A stretch of 8,764 bases of DNA from assembly GCA_016926315.1 (NCBI GenBank), contig JAFGOU010000278.1, positions 1-8,764 on the forward strand. The letters run 5' to 3'. The position numbers were made by a program, and so were the translations under genes. Within the stretch, counting starts at the first letter, position 1. Every line of letters starts with the position of its first letter. The notes below the pieces were generated by a model. It saw only the letters and a program-made list of their open reading frames with translations. It was not told where the DNA came from and did not search any database. This document shows positions 7,744 through 8,764 of this stretch, one piece after another. Source of the stretch: Chitinispirillaceae bacterium. Lineage in GTDB: Bacteria > Fibrobacterota > Chitinivibrionia > Chitinivibrionales > Chitinispirillaceae.

Positions 7744-8764
7744 ATGATCTACCTCGACAACGCCGCCACCTCCTATCCCAAGCCGCCGCAGGTGTATGAC
7801 GCGGTGAACGCCTTTATGCGCGACATCGGGGTGAGCGCCGGCCGTAGCGCGCACAAGCGAGCCGTGGAGGCGAGCCGGATCATTTTTCACGCGCGCGACC
7901 GTCTGGCCTCGTTTTTTAACGTAAAAGACGCGGCGCGCCTCGTTTTTACCCTTAACGCGACCGATGCGCTCAACACCGCGCTCCTGGGAACGGCTGCCCC
8001 GGGAGACACGATACTAACCTCCTCCATGGAGCACAACTCGGTCATGCGGCCGCTGCGGTATCTGCAAAGAGTGCGCGCCGTTGCGGTGAAGGTCATCCCC
8101 TGCGGACCCGACGGCACGTTCGACCTTGGGGCGTGGGAAGCCGCGCTGAGGGAGCGTCCGAAATGCGCCGTTGTCAATCACGGTTCAAACATCATCGGCA
8201 CCATCGCGCCGCTCGCCGAAATCGGGACGTTGTGCAGGAAATACGGCGTCGGGTTTATGGTCGATGCGGCCCAGACCGCGGGTGTCGTGCCGATCGACGT
8301 GGAGGAGATGAACATCGATTTTCTGGCGTTCTCCGGACACAAGGGGCTTATGGGCATTCAGGGGACCGGAGGGCTTTTCATCCGTGAGGACGCCGCAACC
8401 GCGCCGACGCGGTTCGGCGGCACCGGCAGCAATTCCGAATCCGACGAGCAGCCGGCCTTCATGCCCGACCGTTTCGAGAGCGGCACCCAGAACGGCCCGG
8501 GTATCGCGGGGCTCGACGCGGGAGTTGCCTTTATCCGGGAACAGGGGATCGACACGATCGCCCGCCATGGCGCGGCGCTGCGCGCCGCGCTGACCGATGC
8601 GCTTGCGGCCATTCCCCGCATCAGGATACACGGACCGGTCCGTGTGCCGGCTGCCCTGCCAACGGTATCGATCACCCTCGACGGCCTTGACTGCGGCGCT
8701 GTGGCGCAGCTGCTGAGCGACGAGTACGACATTGCGGTGCGGGTGGGGTTGCACTGCGCACCTG
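7744..8764 (+). CDS. Cysteine desulfurase family protein (class V aminotransferase, EF2568-like), 3' end outside window
   Basis: This is a PLP enzyme expected to release sulfur from cysteine as a protein-bound persulfide for Fe-S clusters or other sulfur products. The frame is open from ATG 7744 to the window edge (340 residues; relatives are about 380, so a few dozen are missing). MIYLDNAATSYPKPP opens the protein as in the family. NATDALN (71-77) binds the cofactor phosphate, EHNSV (96-100) holds the ring-stacking His97, and DAAQ (174-177) gives Asp174 and Gln177. Lys200 in SGHKG is the Schiff-base lysine. ESGTQN (245-250) follows. Cys338 in LHCAP is the expected persulfide cysteine. The YPKPP opening and overall layout fit the EF2568-type group (TIGR01977) better than IscS or SufS, so its physiological acceptor is uncertain. 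No Shine-Dalgarno precedes the ATG; the start rests on the family N-terminus. G+C returns to high values here (72% in one sampled line). Confidence 0.93.
   Translation, partial: MIYLDNAATSYPKPPQVYDAVNAFMRDIGVSAGRSAHKRAVEASRIIFHARDRLASFFNVKDAARLVFTLNATDALNTALLGTAAPGDTILTSSMEHNSVMRPLRYLQRVRAVAVKVIPCGPDGTFDLGAWEAALRERPKCAVVNHGSNIIGTIAPLAEIGTLCRKYGVGFMVDAAQTAGVVPIDVEEMNIDFLAFSGHKGLMGIQGTGGLFIREDAATAPTRFGGTGSNSESDEQPAFMPDRFESGTQNGPGIAGLDAGVAFIREQGIDTIARHGAALRAALTDALAAIPRIRIHGPVRVPAALPTVSITLDGLDCGAVAQLLSDEYDIAVRVGLHCAP

Noticed and set aside
8185..8754. Minus-strand open frame (189 codons) opposite the cysteine desulfurase
   Set aside because: It is antisense to a gene whose cofactor lysine, histidine and cysteine motifs are all present, and its product is a low-complexity Arg/His/Gly mix.

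Overview
This window looks like chromosomal DNA from a Gram-negative, probably uncultured bacterium of moderate-to-high GC. Sampled lines run about 55-72% G+C in the housekeeping genes. A predicted lipoprotein, an NAD+-dependent ligase, a LipM-type octanoyltransferase and an EF2568-type cysteine desulfurase fit a spirochaete, a deltaproteobacterium or a similar lineage, but nothing here fixes the phylum. No rRNA, tRNA, IS element, CRISPR array or phage structural gene was seen, and no gene-free stretch exceeds 300 bases.

Layout. (1) 1-1142: 3' part of a P-type cation ATPase of the CtpF/P2A kind, cut by the window edge. (2) 1139-1945, minus strand: a LipM/LplA-type lipoyl-pathway acyltransferase, converging on the ATPase gene with a 4-bp overlap and a strong hairpin at the junction. 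(3) 1992-2966: a ROK-family glucokinase, divergent from lipM across only 46 bp. (4) 3039-3964: an Xre/DUF2384 antitoxin and RES-domain toxin pair overlapping by ATGA, with its own predicted promoter and an inverted repeat suited to autorepression. (5) 3975-5969: ligA, starting 10 bp after the toxin stop. (6) 5973-6125: a 50-codon gene for a probable small lipoprotein, 3 bp after ligA. (7) 6254-7714: an AT-richer gene for an AAA_14/DUF4143 ATPase with a C-terminal PD-(D/E)XK-like motif, behind a good sigma70-type promoter. (8) 7744 to the window end: an EF2568-type cysteine desulfurase, missing its last few dozen residues.

The most notable arrangement is the apparent four-gene operon antitoxin - RES toxin - ligA - lipoprotein. 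RES toxins destroy cellular NAD+, and LigA is an essential enzyme that uses NAD+ as its adenylate donor. If the self-repressed toxin-antitoxin promoter is the main ligA promoter, relief of repression when the antitoxin is lost would raise ligase output as NAD+ falls. That is inference from spacing and known family chemistry, not something the sequence proves. The DUF4143 gene looks like a separately acquired accessory gene. Individual families are known; I see no complete, clearly new multi-gene system beyond this linkage.
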